Assembly (NCBI GenBank): GCA_021731145.1
Contig: JAKFXX010000014.1
Coordinates: 1-57,681, forward strand
Reading direction: 5' to 3'
Source: Gammaproteobacteria bacterium
Lineage (GTDB): Bacteria > Pseudomonadota > Gammaproteobacteria > Ga0077554 > Ga007554
Length of the DNA: 57,681 bases
Below, piece after piece: positions 27,129 through 36,287 of the stretch. Numbering within the stretch: position 1 is the first letter of the stretch; each line of letters starts with the position of its first letter. A model generated the notes under the pieces. It did not search any database, was not told the DNA's origin, and worked only from the letters and a program-made list of their open reading frames with translations. The position numbers were made by a program, and so were the translations under genes.

Positions 27129-30100
27129 ATGCCTATGTCTGGTGGCAGTGACAAGAATGAATGGATGCGAAGTGGCCTCATCGCCTGGATGGTGCTGCTG
27201 GTTTGTTTGCTGCTGACCGTGTGGGGATGGATTGTTTCCAGGGATAATGCCCTGGAACAGGGCCGCCTGTATTTTGACGGACAGGCCAATGAGATGACGG
27301 TGGCTATAAAAAGCCGCATGCAGGGTTATGAGCAGGTGCTGCGGGGTGGGGTGGCCTACTTTTCTGCTTCAAAGTTTGTTGAGCGTGACGAGTGGCGCCA
27401 GTATGTCACAGGACTGGATTTGGCGAGAAGCTATCCAGGGATTCAGGGGGTGGGTTTTGCCAAGCGCGTTGCTTTGCCGGAACGGGATGTCCATGAGCAA
27501 ACCGTACGCGGCGAGGGATTCCCTGATTACATCGTTAAACCGAAGGGCGAGCGCCCCGAATATTATCCAACCCTATATTTAGAGCCGTTTGCAGGGCGTA
27601 ATTTGCGCGCATTTGGTTTTGACATGTATTCCGAAAGGGTAAGGCGTGCGGCCATGGACCAGGCGCGGGATACAGGGGCGGCGGTGATTTCGGGGAAGGT
27701 GACGCTGGTTCAGGAAACCGATGAGAACAAGCAGGCCGGTTTTCTGATGTATTTACCTCTTTACGCCAACGGGCAACCTACCGGTACGCTGGCCGAACGC
27801 CGCGCCGCAATGTTGGGATTTGTCTACAGCCCGTTTCGCGCTAATGATTTGATGCAGGGCATTCTGGGTCGGCAATGGCCGGGTATCAGGCTTGAAATAT
27901 TTGACGGTAGGCAGATTGCGCCGGAAGCGCGTCTGTACGGAGAGACGCCGAAAAATCACCCTCCTCTTTATGCGCAAACAGCATCAATTGATATGGCCGG
28001 ACACTCGTGGACATTGCGATTTTCCTCTGGGCCGGTTTTTGATGCGAATATCGATCAAGAAGAGTCGTGGATAATCCTGGCTGGTGGGGTGGCTTTGAGT
28101 ATCCTGCTTGCCGCGCTTATCTGGATGTTGTCAACGTATCGAGTGAGGGCGCTGGCCTTGGCAAGCCGCATGACGGGTGAGTTGAGGGAAAATGAGGTCG
28201 TATTGCGCGAGACAACGGCTTTGCAGAAAGCCATTCTTGAAAGTGCGAATTTTGCGATCATCTCGGCTGATCAGAATGGAATAATAAGTACCTTTAATGT
28301 CGCAGCCGAGCGCTTGCTGGGGTATGCCGCGCAAGACCTGATAGGTAAATGCACGCCAGCTATTTTTCATGATCCTGATGAGGTTGTGCGCCGTGCCCAG
28401 GCGTTGAGCACAGAGTTGGGAATGAACATTCAGCCTGGGTTTGATGCGTTCGTCGCCAAGGCGCGTATGGGTGAGGCAGATGAAAACCAGTGGACGTATA
28501 TTCATAAGGGCGGCGGGCGTTTCAAGGCAGACTTGTCGGTGACTGCGTTACGTAACAGCCAGGGTGACGTTACAGGTTTTTTGGGGATTGCCTACGATGT
28601 GACCGAGCGTATGCGGATCATGGATGATCTGAATAGATTCAAGCAGGCTTTAGATAATACTCTCGATATGATTTTCATGTTTGAGCCGGACAGCTTGCGT
28701 TTTGTTTATTTGAGCAAGGGGGCGGTGGAGAGTATGGGTTATGCGCGTGATGAGCTGATGACCATGACACCATGCCAAATCAAGCCGCTGATGCCGGAGC
28801 CTGTATTTCGCAGTGCGATAGCGCCCCTGGTTTCCGGGGAGAAGCCCTCCATGCAGTTTGAAACGGTGCATCGTCATAAGGATGGCCATGACTTTCCGGT
28901 TGAAGTGTTTTTGCAGTTAGTGAAGACGGGGGAAGGAAAAGGATTATTTGTCGCCATCGTGCGTGATATTACCGAGCGCAAGAAAATTGATCTGATGAAG
29001 AATGAATTTGTGTCCACGGTCAGCCATGAGTTGCGAACCCCGTTGACCTCGATACGCGGTTCGCTTGGACTGCTCGCAGGTGGCGTGGCCGGTGAGTTGT
29101 CCGCGCGGGCCAAGCCGTTGATCGATATTGCCTATAAAAACAGTGAACGGCTGGTGCATCTCATCAACGATATATTGGACATCGAGAAGATTGAGTCCGG
29201 CCAAATGACGTTCAACATACATCCGCAAGCGTTGATGCCGTTCATCGAACTCGCGCTGGAGGCAAATCATGCCTACGGTGAGCAATATGGTGTGAAATTT
29301 GGGTTGGTTACAGCGCTGCCGGGCGTTAAGGTAAGCATGGATGGCGACCGTCTGATGCAGGTCATGTCCAACCTGCTTTCAAACGCGGCGAAGTTTTCCC
29401 CGCCGAATGGCCGTGTTGATATCAATGTGGAACGGCGTGGTGCGATGATCAGGGTGTCGGTAACGGATCAGGGTTCAGGTATTCCTTCGGCTTTCCGTGA
29501 CAAGATTTTTCAGAAATTTTCCCAGGCCGATACATCCGATACACGCCAGAAGGGCGGCACCGGTTTGGGTTTGAGCATCTCGAAGGCGATCATCGAAAGA
29601 ATGGGCGGGCAGCTTGCGTTTGATGCGCAACGTGAAACGGGCGCCATGTTTTATTTTGATATGCCGGAGTGGCGGGAAAGCCTGCTGGGTAGCGTTCCTC
29701 GGATTTTGGTCTGCGAAGATGATCCTGATGTAGCGTCATTTCTTGAGGTGATGCTGACGGGTAATGGTTTTGATGTCGATGTTGTGCATGATGCGGCGCA
29801 TGCCAAACAGATGCTCAGTGTTAATCGCTATACTGCGATGACGTTGGATATCGGCCTGCCGGATCAGGATGGCGCAACATTGATCCGTGAACTGCGTGGT
29901 CAGGAGGCTACGCGGACATTGCCTATCATGGTCGTGTCCGCGCAGGTCGAGCAGGCCCGCAAGGATCTGAATGGCGGCGGTTTTGCCGTGCTGGATTGGC
30001 TCAGCAAGCCGATTGATCAGGGGCGGCTGCTAGGTGCATTAAAACAGGCTGCGGCGAATGGGGGTAATCACAAGCCGCGTATTCTGCACATTGAGGATGA

Positions 30101-30428
30101 TCCTGATGTCCGGCAGGTGGTCTCTTCCATGGCGCAGGATATTGCTGATTTTGATTATGCCGGGAATCTGCGGCAAGCGGCTGACAGGCTCGAACAGCAA
30201 CGTTATGACCTGATTATTCTTGACCTGGGTTTGCCCGATGGCTCGGGCTGGGACGTGCTGCCACTGCTCGGCGTGCTCAATCCTCAGCCTCCGGTGGTGA
30301 TATTTTCAGTGCAGAATGTTGCATCTGAAGATGCGCGCAAGACTGCCGCCGCGCTGGTGAAGTCTCAAATTTCGAATCAGGAACTGATTGATACGTTGAA
30401 CACGTTGATCAAGCAAAGCATTCAGTGA
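27129..30428 (+). CDS. CHASE-PAS hybrid sensor histidine kinase with two receiver domains
   Basis: The 1099-residue inner-membrane kinase begins with a transmembrane helix (LIAWMVLLVCLLLTVWGW). A periplasmic CHASE domain follows (RSYPGIQGVGFAKRV, EYYPTLYLEPF), then a second helix near residue 325, two PAS domains, and HisKA (SHELRTP, phosphoacceptor H633). Next come HATPase (NLLSNAAKFSP, GTGLGLSISKAI) and two receiver domains with phosphoacceptors D907 and D1032. ATG 27129 was preferred to an upstream TTG. There is no adjacent response regulator with an output domain, so it probably signals by phosphorelay to a regulator elsewhere. The ligand is unknown. Confidence 0.9.
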   Translation: MPMSGGSDKNEWMRSGLIAWMVLLVCLLLTVWGWIVSRDNALEQGRLYFDGQANEMTVAIKSRMQGYEQVLRGGVAYFSASKFVERDEWRQYVTGLDLARSYPGIQGVGFAKRVALPERDVHEQTVRGEGFPDYIVKPKGERPEYYPTLYLEPFAGRNLRAFGFDMYSERVRRAAMDQARDTGAAVISGKVTLVQETDENKQAGFLMYLPLYANGQPTGTLAERRAAMLGFVYSPFRANDLMQGILGRQWPGIRLEIFDGRQIAPEARLYGETPKNHPPLYAQTASIDMAGHSWTLRFSSGPVFDANIDQEESWIILAGGVALSILLAALIWMLSTYRVRALALASRMTGELRENEVVLRETTALQKAILESANFAIISADQNGIISTFNVAAERLLGYAAQDLIGKCTPAIFHDPDEVVRRAQALSTELGMNIQPGFDAFVAKARMGEADENQWTYIHKGGGRFKADLSVTALRNSQGDVTGFLGIAYDVTERMRIMDDLNRFKQALDNTLDMIFMFEPDSLRFVYLSKGAVESMGYARDELMTMTPCQIKPLMPEPVFRSAIAPLVSGEKPSMQFETVHRHKDGHDFPVEVFLQLVKTGEGKGLFVAIVRDITERKKIDLMKNEFVSTVSHELRTPLTSIRGSLGLLAGGVAGELSARAKPLIDIAYKNSERLVHLINDILDIEKIESGQMTFNIHPQALMPFIELALEANHAYGEQYGVKFGLVTALPGVKVSMDGDRLMQVMSNLLSNAAKFSPPNGRVDINVERRGAMIRVSVTDQGSGIPSAFRDKIFQKFSQADTSDTRQKGGTGLGLSISKAIIERMGGQLAFDAQRETGAMFYFDMPEWRESLLGSVPRILVCEDDPDVASFLEVMLTGNGFDVDVVHDAAHAKQMLSVNRYTAMTLDIGLPDQDGATLIRELRGQEATRTLPIMVVSAQVEQARKDLNGGGFAVLDWLSKPIDQGRLLGALKQAAANGGNHKPRILHIEDDPDVRQVVSSMAQDIADFDYAGNLRQAADRLEQQRYDLIILDLGLPDGSGWDVLPLLGVLNPQPPVVIFSVQNVASEDARKTAAALVKSQISNQELIDTLNTLIKQSIQ

Positions 30429-30658
30429 GTTATCTACTTTCTAGTCAAGAGATAATTGGCTGCCTGGGAGGGGTTGCGTTATTTTGGGCAGTTAGGGTTT
30501 GAGTAAGCGGATTTTGAGGACTATTTCGCTATAGAAATTCCGCTGGTGTGCTGCTTCGGGGTACACTATTTGCGCAGAGGCACGGCAAGAGCCGTTGAAC
30601 CTAGCCAGGGAAGCCAGAAAAGTCCTGGATGTACACAAAAAAGCCGAAGAATTGTGTC

Positions 30659-31147
30659 ATGCCTGAAAAAACCATCCACATCAGCATTGCCAGACAATAC
30701 CTGCAATTACGCGAAAACGGCCAGATATTGCGTGAATTCCCCGTATCCACGGCGGCGAACGGCCCAGGCGAGCGCAAGGGCAGTAACTGCACGCCGCGCG
30801 GCTGGCATGTGATTCGCGCCAGGATCGGTGCGGGTTGTTCGCCCGATACGGTTTTCGTCGGCAGGCGTCCTACTGGTGAAATATATTGCCCGGAGTTGCG
30901 CGCGCAATTCCCGAGCCGCGACTGGATACTCACGCGCATTCTGTGGCTGAGCGGCCTGGAGCCCGGCAGGAACCGGTTGGGCGATGTCGATACCCTACGC
31001 CGTTACATCTACATCCACGGTTCGCCTGATGATGTGCCGATGGGCATTCCCGGCTCACATGGCTGCGTGAGGATGCGCAACCGCGACATTATCGAGTTGT
31101 TTGATAAGGTCGAGGCGGGGACGAAAGTGTTGATCGAAGCGTGCTGA
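30659..31147 (+). CDS. L,D-transpeptidase (YkuD domain)
   Basis: The roughly 162-residue protein carries the YkuD catalytic motif YIHGSPDDVPMGIPGSHGCV, with His in IHGS and nucleophilic Cys in SHGCVRM. These enzymes form 3-3 cross-links in peptidoglycan or attach proteins to it. No clear signal peptide is visible from ATG 30659 (MPEKTIHISI), which is unusual for an envelope enzyme, but small YkuD proteins of this type are often annotated without one. An ATG 30 bp upstream is possible. The gene overlaps the downstream permease by 7 bp. Confidence 0.82.
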   Translation: MPEKTIHISIARQYLQLRENGQILREFPVSTAANGPGERKGSNCTPRGWHVIRARIGAGCSPDTVFVGRRPTGEIYCPELRAQFPSRDWILTRILWLSGLEPGRNRLGDVDTLRRYIYIHGSPDDVPMGIPGSHGCVRMRNRDIIELFDKVEAGTKVLIEAC

Positions 31148-32070
31148 ATTTCATCCTGTCCCGCCTGCTGAGTGCCGCCGTAGTGGTGATCGGCGTGTCA
31201 TCCCTGGTGTTTTTCCTGATCCATCTGGTGCCCGGTGACCCGGTGGAAGTGATGCTGGGGGAGTCCGCCCAGCCTGCGGACCGGGCGGCGTTGCGCCACG
31301 CGCTGGGACTGGATCAGCCTGTGCCTGTGCAGCTATTCAATTACTTCAATGGCCTGCTGCATTTTGATCTTGGTACATCGCTGCATAGCCAGCGTCCCAT
31401 CGCCGAAGTGATGCTGGAGCGCATGCCGGCGACACTGGAGCTGGCGGTTGCAGCTTTGCTGATTGCCGTGGTCATTGCTTTTCCTCTCGGCGCGCTGTCG
31501 GCTGTGCGCAAGGATACGGCGCTGGATCATGGTGCCAGGGTCATATCACTGCTTGGTATCTCCATCCCGCACTTCTGGCTGGGGCCGCTGCTGATCCTGA
31601 TATTTTCCTTGTGGCTGGGCTGGCTGCCGGTGAGCGGGCGCGAGGGATTCGCCTCGCTGGTGCTGCCTGCGCTGACGCTGGGCACGGCGCTGGCGGCGAT
31701 TCTGTCGCGTATGGTGCGCGCCACGCTGCTGGAAACACTGAATGAAGATTACATCCGCACCGCGCGCGCCAAGGGGCTTGGCGAATACACCGTAGTTTTG
31801 CACCATGCGTTACGCAACGCACTGTTGCCGGTGATTACCGTGCTCGGCCTGCAACTCGGCGCGTTGCTGGGGGGGGCGATAGTCACGGAAATGGTGTTTT
31901 CCTGGCCAGGGCTCGGACAGTTGACCATCGAGGCCATCCACCGGCGTGATTACCCTGTCGTGCAGGCATGTATACTGCTAATCAGCGTGACCTACGTACT
32001 GGTGAATACCCTCACCGATCTTGCCTATGTCTGGCTTGATCCGCGCGTGCGTCTGCACGAGGATAGGTGA
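31141..32070 (+). CDS. Dpp/Opp-type ABC permease, subunit 1
   Basis: The 309-residue inner-membrane permease of the DppB/OppB family has the N-terminal signature RLLSAAVVVIGVSSLVFFLIH...PGDPVEVMLGE and about six helices. The EAA loop is DYIRTARAKGLGEYTVVLHHALRNALLP, interrupted only by normal variation. It imports peptides or similar solutes with its partner downstream. The start is GTG 31141, overlapping the transpeptidase gene. No substrate-binding protein or ATPase gene is adjacent, so the transporter must be completed from elsewhere. Confidence 0.88.
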   Translation: MLNFILSRLLSAAVVVIGVSSLVFFLIHLVPGDPVEVMLGESAQPADRAALRHALGLDQPVPVQLFNYFNGLLHFDLGTSLHSQRPIAEVMLERMPATLELAVAALLIAVVIAFPLGALSAVRKDTALDHGARVISLLGISIPHFWLGPLLILIFSLWLGWLPVSGREGFASLVLPALTLGTALAAILSRMVRATLLETLNEDYIRTARAKGLGEYTVVLHHALRNALLPVITVLGLQLGALLGGAIVTEMVFSWPGLGQLTIEAIHRRDYPVVQACILLISVTYVLVNTLTDLAYVWLDPRVRLHEDR

Positions 32071-32870
32071 TGCGTCTGGGATTGCCGTTAGGTATTTTGC
32101 TGTTGTGGTTGGGCATGGCCATGTTTGGCCCGCTGCTGGATTTGCAGCCTGATCATATCGAACTTTCCCGGATACTTGCCTCACCCGGCAGTGATGCGTG
32201 GCTGGGCTACGATGATCTGGGCCGTCCGTTGTGGGATCGTCTTGTCGTTGGGGCGCGCACCTCGTTTTTCGTCGCGCTGTGGGTGGTGGTGATTTCCGCG
32301 CTGATGGGCACCGCCATCGGTACGGCCGGCGCCTATGTGGGTGGCGCGTGGGATCACGTGATCGTGCGCATCATCGACATCTTCCTTGCCTTCCCCGGCA
32401 TCCTCCTCGCCATCGCCATGGCCGGTCTGATGGGGCCGGGCGTCGATAACGTCATCATCGCGCTGAGCACGGTGGGCCGGGTTGGCTTTGCGCGGCTGGC
32501 GCGCGCTCAGGTGTTATCCATCAAACAGCGCCTGCATATAGAGGCGGCAGTGGCGATGGGCGTGAGGCATGCGCGTATTGTCATACGTCATGTTCTGCCG
32601 TTGACCCTCGCGCCACTGATCGTCGAGGCCAGTTTCGCCGTGGCGGGTGTGGTCATTGCCGAAGCAGGTTTGTCATTCCTGGGGCTAGGCGTTCAGCCGC
32701 CCGCCGCCTCGTGGGGCAGCATTATCCGCGATGGCACGCGCTACATGCTGGTTGCGCCGCACATGGTGCTGGCGCCGGGCATAATTCTGATGCTGGTAGT
32801 GCTCGCCGTCAATCTTCTTGGCGATCACTTGCGCGACTGGGTGGATGTGCGGACACGGCGGGTTTTGTGA
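32070..32870 (+). CDS. Dpp/Opp-type ABC permease, subunit 2
   Basis: The DppC/OppC-family permease of 266 residues includes the LGYDDLGRPLWDRLVVGARTS entry region, the helix pair around DIFLAFPGILLAIAMAGLMG, and the EAA loop EAAVAMGVRHARIVIRHVLP. ATG 32070 overlaps the stop of subunit 1 (TGATG). Co-transcription with an L,D-transpeptidase gene hints that cell-wall peptides may be the substrate; that is inference from context only. Confidence 0.88.
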   Translation: MRLGLPLGILLLWLGMAMFGPLLDLQPDHIELSRILASPGSDAWLGYDDLGRPLWDRLVVGARTSFFVALWVVVISALMGTAIGTAGAYVGGAWDHVIVRIIDIFLAFPGILLAIAMAGLMGPGVDNVIIALSTVGRVGFARLARAQVLSIKQRLHIEAAVAMGVRHARIVIRHVLPLTLAPLIVEASFAVAGVVIAEAGLSFLGLGVQPPAASWGSIIRDGTRYMLVAPHMVLAPGIILMLVVLAVNLLGDHLRDWVDVRTRRVL

Positions 32871-32979
32871 GGGTGGTAACTGCTAAATATTTTCATGCTG
32901 CCGATAAAGTTAATAGAGCACTTTATCTGGCGCATTGTTTTACACCTTATGTTGTTTCAATCAATGAAAGGGCACGGCC

Positions 32980-34380
32980 ATGGTAAGAAATAAAGTCACC
33001 GGAAAACGTCTTTTTGTCTTGGACACCAATGTCCTGATGCATGACCCCTCGGCGCTCTTCCGCTTTCATGAGCACGATATTTTCTTGCCCATGATGGTGT
33101 TGGAAGAGCTTGACAACAACAAACGCGGCCCTTCTGAAGTGGCAAGGAATGCCCGCCAGGCCAGCCGTTTCATGGAAGAATTAATGCGCGATGGTTTGGA
33201 GCAAGGCATGGAGGCGGGCCTCAAGCTGCCTACCTCCGTGAACGCCAGCTTCGAAAGCGGGCGCCTGTTTTTTCAAACCCAGATCTTGTCGCACGACCTG
33301 CCACCCAGCCTGCCGGGTAACAAACCGGACAATACCATACTCGAAACCGTGCTGGCCCTTCAGGACAAGCACACCGACGCCACGGTAATTCTTGTCTCCA
33401 AAGACATCAATCTGCGCATCAAGGCCGCCGCACTGGGCATCCCGGCCGAGGATTATCAAAACGACCAGGTGCTCGACGACCTCACCTTGCTGTATAAAGG
33501 CCAGGTTGAGATTGAGCCCGAATTCTGGGACCGGCACAGCAAGGAGCTGACCTCGTGGAAGGAGGAGGGCCGGACATTTTACAGGATTTCCGGGCCTGAC
33601 ATCGCGCAGTGGTATCCCAACCAATTGGTGCATGACGGCGCACTGAATGGCTTTGAAGGCATTGTGCGCAGCATTGAGCACGATACCGCAATTGTCGAGA
33701 TCTGCATCAACTACCGCAGCGCGCACCACGCCGTATGGGGCATCAACGCGCGCAATCGCGAGCAGAATTTCGCCCTCAACTTGCTGATGGACCCGGCGAT
33801 TGATTTTGTCAGCCTGTTAGGCAACGCCGGCACGGGCAAAACATTGCTGACGCTGGCGGCGGGGCTCGCCCAGGTGCTCGATGAGCGCCGTTATCAAGAG
33901 ATCATCATGACACGCGCCACCGTGCCGATGGGTGAGGACATAGGTTTTCTGCCGGGCACAGAGGAGGAAAAGATGGTGCCCTGGATGGGCGCGTTAATGG
34001 ATAACCTGGAAGTGCTCTCCAGCGCTGACGGCGGTGAATGGGGCCGCGCCGCGACCAACGATCTGTTGCGTCACCGCATCAAGATTCATTCCCTGAACTT
34101 CATGCGTGGCCGCACCTTCCTGAAAAAATACGTCATTATCGACGAAGCGCAAAATTTGACATCCAAGCAGATGAAAAGCCTCATCACGCGCGCCGGCCCC
34201 GGCACAAAAATCGTGTGCATGGGCAACGTCGCGCAAATCGACACGCCGTATCTCACCGAGACCACCTCAGGTATCACCTATGTGGTCGATCGCTTCAAGG
34301 ACTGGGCGCATGGCGGGCATATCACCCTCAAGAGCGGAGAACGCTCACGCCTGGCTGATCACGCGGCGGATATTTTGTAA
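32980..34380 (+). CDS. PIN-PhoH fusion protein (PhoH2/YlaK type)
   Basis: The 466 residues join an N-terminal PIN nuclease domain (FVLDTNVLMHDPSALFRF, MVLEELDNNKRG, with acidic residues for metal binding) to a C-terminal PhoH ATPase (Walker A GNAGTGKTLL, Walker B KYVIIDEAQN, then QMKSLITRAGPGTKIVCMG). PhoH2 proteins in mycobacteria act as sequence-dependent RNA helicase/RNases. Length and order match that class. It stands alone, 109 bp after the permease gene. Confidence 0.92.
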   Translation: MVRNKVTGKRLFVLDTNVLMHDPSALFRFHEHDIFLPMMVLEELDNNKRGPSEVARNARQASRFMEELMRDGLEQGMEAGLKLPTSVNASFESGRLFFQTQILSHDLPPSLPGNKPDNTILETVLALQDKHTDATVILVSKDINLRIKAAALGIPAEDYQNDQVLDDLTLLYKGQVEIEPEFWDRHSKELTSWKEEGRTFYRISGPDIAQWYPNQLVHDGALNGFEGIVRSIEHDTAIVEICINYRSAHHAVWGINARNREQNFALNLLMDPAIDFVSLLGNAGTGKTLLTLAAGLAQVLDERRYQEIIMTRATVPMGEDIGFLPGTEEEKMVPWMGALMDNLEVLSSADGGEWGRAATNDLLRHRIKIHSLNFMRGRTFLKKYVIIDEAQNLTSKQMKSLITRAGPGTKIVCMGNVAQIDTPYLTETTSGITYVVDRFKDWAHGGHITLKSGERSRLADHAADIL

Positions 34381-34392
34381 CGCTGGGGCATA

Positions 34393-34426
34393 GCCTGTAG
34401 GAGCAAGTTTGCTCGCTCCTACAGGC
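34393..34426. repeat. REP-like palindrome / bidirectional terminator
   Basis: GCCTGTAGGAGC (34393-34404) is the exact reverse complement of 34415-34426, with a 10-nt loop. The wording TGTAGGAGC...TTGCTCGCTCCTACA is close to the REP palindromes scattered in pseudomonad genomes, which RAYT transposases mobilise. It overlaps the last codons of the minus-strand SAM hydrolase gene and separates two convergent genes. Confidence 0.65.
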
Positions 34427-35156
34427 ATTCCAGAGCGTCTCCTATCTCCAACTCCAGTATTTGATCCGCGCGCCCCTGGTTTACGGCAATTTCAACAAGA
34501 CCATTCGCATTTCCATACCAGAATCCTTGGCCCGGCGCGATATCGGAAAAGGTGCGTGCCCATGGCAGGGTATGCTTCCCTACCTTCAAAACCGCATTAC
34601 TGGATAAGGACGCTGTCCGTATCCCCGTCATCGCATTGCCGAAATGATCAATATAGATGGCCTCATAAAGATCATCCGGCCACCCCGTTTCCAGGCCCCC
34701 ATCCAGCGGCTTGCCGACGATAAGTTCATCAGAAGGCAGTGTGCCGCGCGCTAATTGTCCCGCCACCGGGGCGAACAGGTCGCGGCCGTGAAAGGTGTTT
34801 GATAGCTGCTGCGGCCGCCATGCGATCTCCCACCATTCGACATGTGATCCGCGCCGCGTCACGATGTCGAATAGCCCGTTGTCCGGTCCAACATACCAGC
34901 GGCCACTCGCGCGCATGATGACGGGCCGCCGCGCGGCACTGCCGACTCCGGGGTCCACCACACAAAGGAACACCGTATCCAGCGGAAATTCCTCGGTATA
35001 CGCGGCCAGCAAATAGGACGATGCCTTGGGATTGCAGGCGGGGGCATCGGAGAATAAGTCTACTACCAGCTCCCTCGGTGCCAGTTGCGCAAGAACCGCC
35101 TTCATCTGCCCGACGTACGGGCCTTCCAGCCCGAAATCCGTGAATAGAACGATCAT
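34419..35156 (-). CDS. SAM hydroxide adenosyltransferase (DUF62)
   Basis: The 245-residue enzyme belongs to the SAM hydrolase/fluorinase-like superfamily, which splits S-adenosylmethionine with water to adenosine and methionine. Family motifs are IVLFTDFGLEGPYVGQMK, VVDPGVGSAARRPV, YVGPDNGLFD, FHGRDLFAPVA and YIDHFGNAMT. It lacks the chlorinase/fluorinase insert as far as can be judged by eye. ATG 35156 fits the usual MIVLFTDFG start and puts AGGGAA at a normal distance; an ATG 6 bp upstream is the alternative. Confidence 0.88.
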   Translation of the reverse strand: MIVLFTDFGLEGPYVGQMKAVLAQLAPRELVVDLFSDAPACNPKASSYLLAAYTEEFPLDTVFLCVVDPGVGSAARRPVIMRASGRWYVGPDNGLFDIVTRRGSHVEWWEIAWRPQQLSNTFHGRDLFAPVAGQLARGTLPSDELIVGKPLDGGLETGWPDDLYEAIYIDHFGNAMTGIRTASLSSNAVLKVGKHTLPWARTFSDIAPGQGFWYGNANGLVEIAVNQGRADQILELEIGDALECL

Positions 35157-35232
35157 GAGCATTTCCCTGTGTTATGTGCGGCGATGAATGCATCGCTCCC
35201 CTACGTCCGGCAGGCCGCTATACGATCAATTT

Positions 35233-35973
35233 TTATGCGGGGTTGGCAACCAGATCTTTCAGCCCAGCCAAGTTCTTGATTTCGATGTCCCGGCTATGAA
35301 CACTAATGATCCCTTCCTCCTGAAACTTGCTCAAAAGGCGGCTGATGGTTTCAATCGAGAGTCCCAGATAATTACCGATCTCCTCGCGACTCATGCGTAA
35401 ATAAAAATGCGTAGGGGAGTAGCCGCGCGCGCCAAAGCGCTGGGATAGATTGAGCAGGAAGGCCGCGAGGCGCTGTATCGCCTTCATGGTGCCGAGCATC
35501 AAGATATGCTGCTGTTCCGCAATGATTTCACGGCTCATCAGTCTGTGGAACTGGTGTGACAACGCTGGGATGGTGATGCTCAGTTTTTCCAGGTCGCAGA
35601 ACGGGATCTCACACACGGCACAGTCTTCCAGCGCCACGGCGTTATAGTTAAAGCGGTTGGTGCTGATCGCCTCAATGCCGAGGAGTTCGCCCGCCATATA
35701 AAAGCCGGTGGTTTTTTCCCGGCCTTCCGCGTCCAGGTCGAAAATCTTGAAAAACCCGCTTTTAATTACAAATAATGCATGAAACGGGTCGCCCGCGCGG
35801 TAGAGATGCTCGCCGCGCCGGTATTTGCGGCGGCTATTGACGATTTGATCCAGGAAGTCCACATCATCCGGTTTCAAGCCCAAGGGAAGGCACAACTCAT
35901 ACAGGCTGCATGTACTGCAGGATGCCTTGAGATGGGGCAGGCTGACCTTGATGGGGATAGATTGCAGTGGCAC
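35233..35973 (-). CDS. fnr: FNR-type oxygen-responsive regulator
   Basis: The 246-residue Crp/Fnr regulator has the four cysteines that hold the oxygen-labile 4Fe-4S cluster in FNR: C19, C22 and C28 (SCSTCSLYELC) and C121 (CAVCEIPF). The cNMP-like domain (GEHLYRAGDPFHALF, GFYMAGELLGIEAI) and the HTH with recognition helix (LGLSIETISRLLSKFQ) follow. GTG 35973 was chosen because AAGGGAG lies 8 nt upstream and the length then matches E. coli FNR (250). It should control anaerobic respiration genes. It is divergent from the remnants of a two-component system. Confidence 0.93.
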   Translation of the reverse strand: MPLQSIPIKVSLPHLKASCSTCSLYELCLPLGLKPDDVDFLDQIVNSRRKYRRGEHLYRAGDPFHALFVIKSGFFKIFDLDAEGREKTTGFYMAGELLGIEAISTNRFNYNAVALEDCAVCEIPFCDLEKLSITIPALSHQFHRLMSREIIAEQQHILMLGTMKAIQRLAAFLLNLSQRFGARGYSPTHFYLRMSREEIGNYLGLSIETISRLLSKFQEEGIISVHSRDIEIKNLAGLKDLVANPA

Positions 35974-36287
35974 GAGGCTTTCTCCCTTCCTTTTTTCCCG
36001 CTGTCCATCCATGGATGGTACACGGTTTCTGATCTGGCCTAAAGGCCATACCTTTAGCATGAAAAAATATACGGCGTATTACAGACGGTATGTGTGGCCT
36101 TTGGAGGGTACAGCATCGACCGGTATTATGCCTGTACACGATCCGCTGGGGAATGGAGAAAAACCGGAATGCTGCGTAAGTGTTTTTCCTACACAAACTG
36201 GGGGTGCGCGGGAAGACAAGTTTTATATCAAACTCTTCTATAATCCATAATAATCCGGAAACTTGATCTGTGACCTCATACCATAAA

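Noticed and set aside
30429-30658. Possible small gene or RNA between the hybrid kinase and the L,D-transpeptidase
   Set aside because: An 88-codon frame at 30546-30812 overlaps the transpeptidase gene and is low-complexity. No RNA fold was evident.
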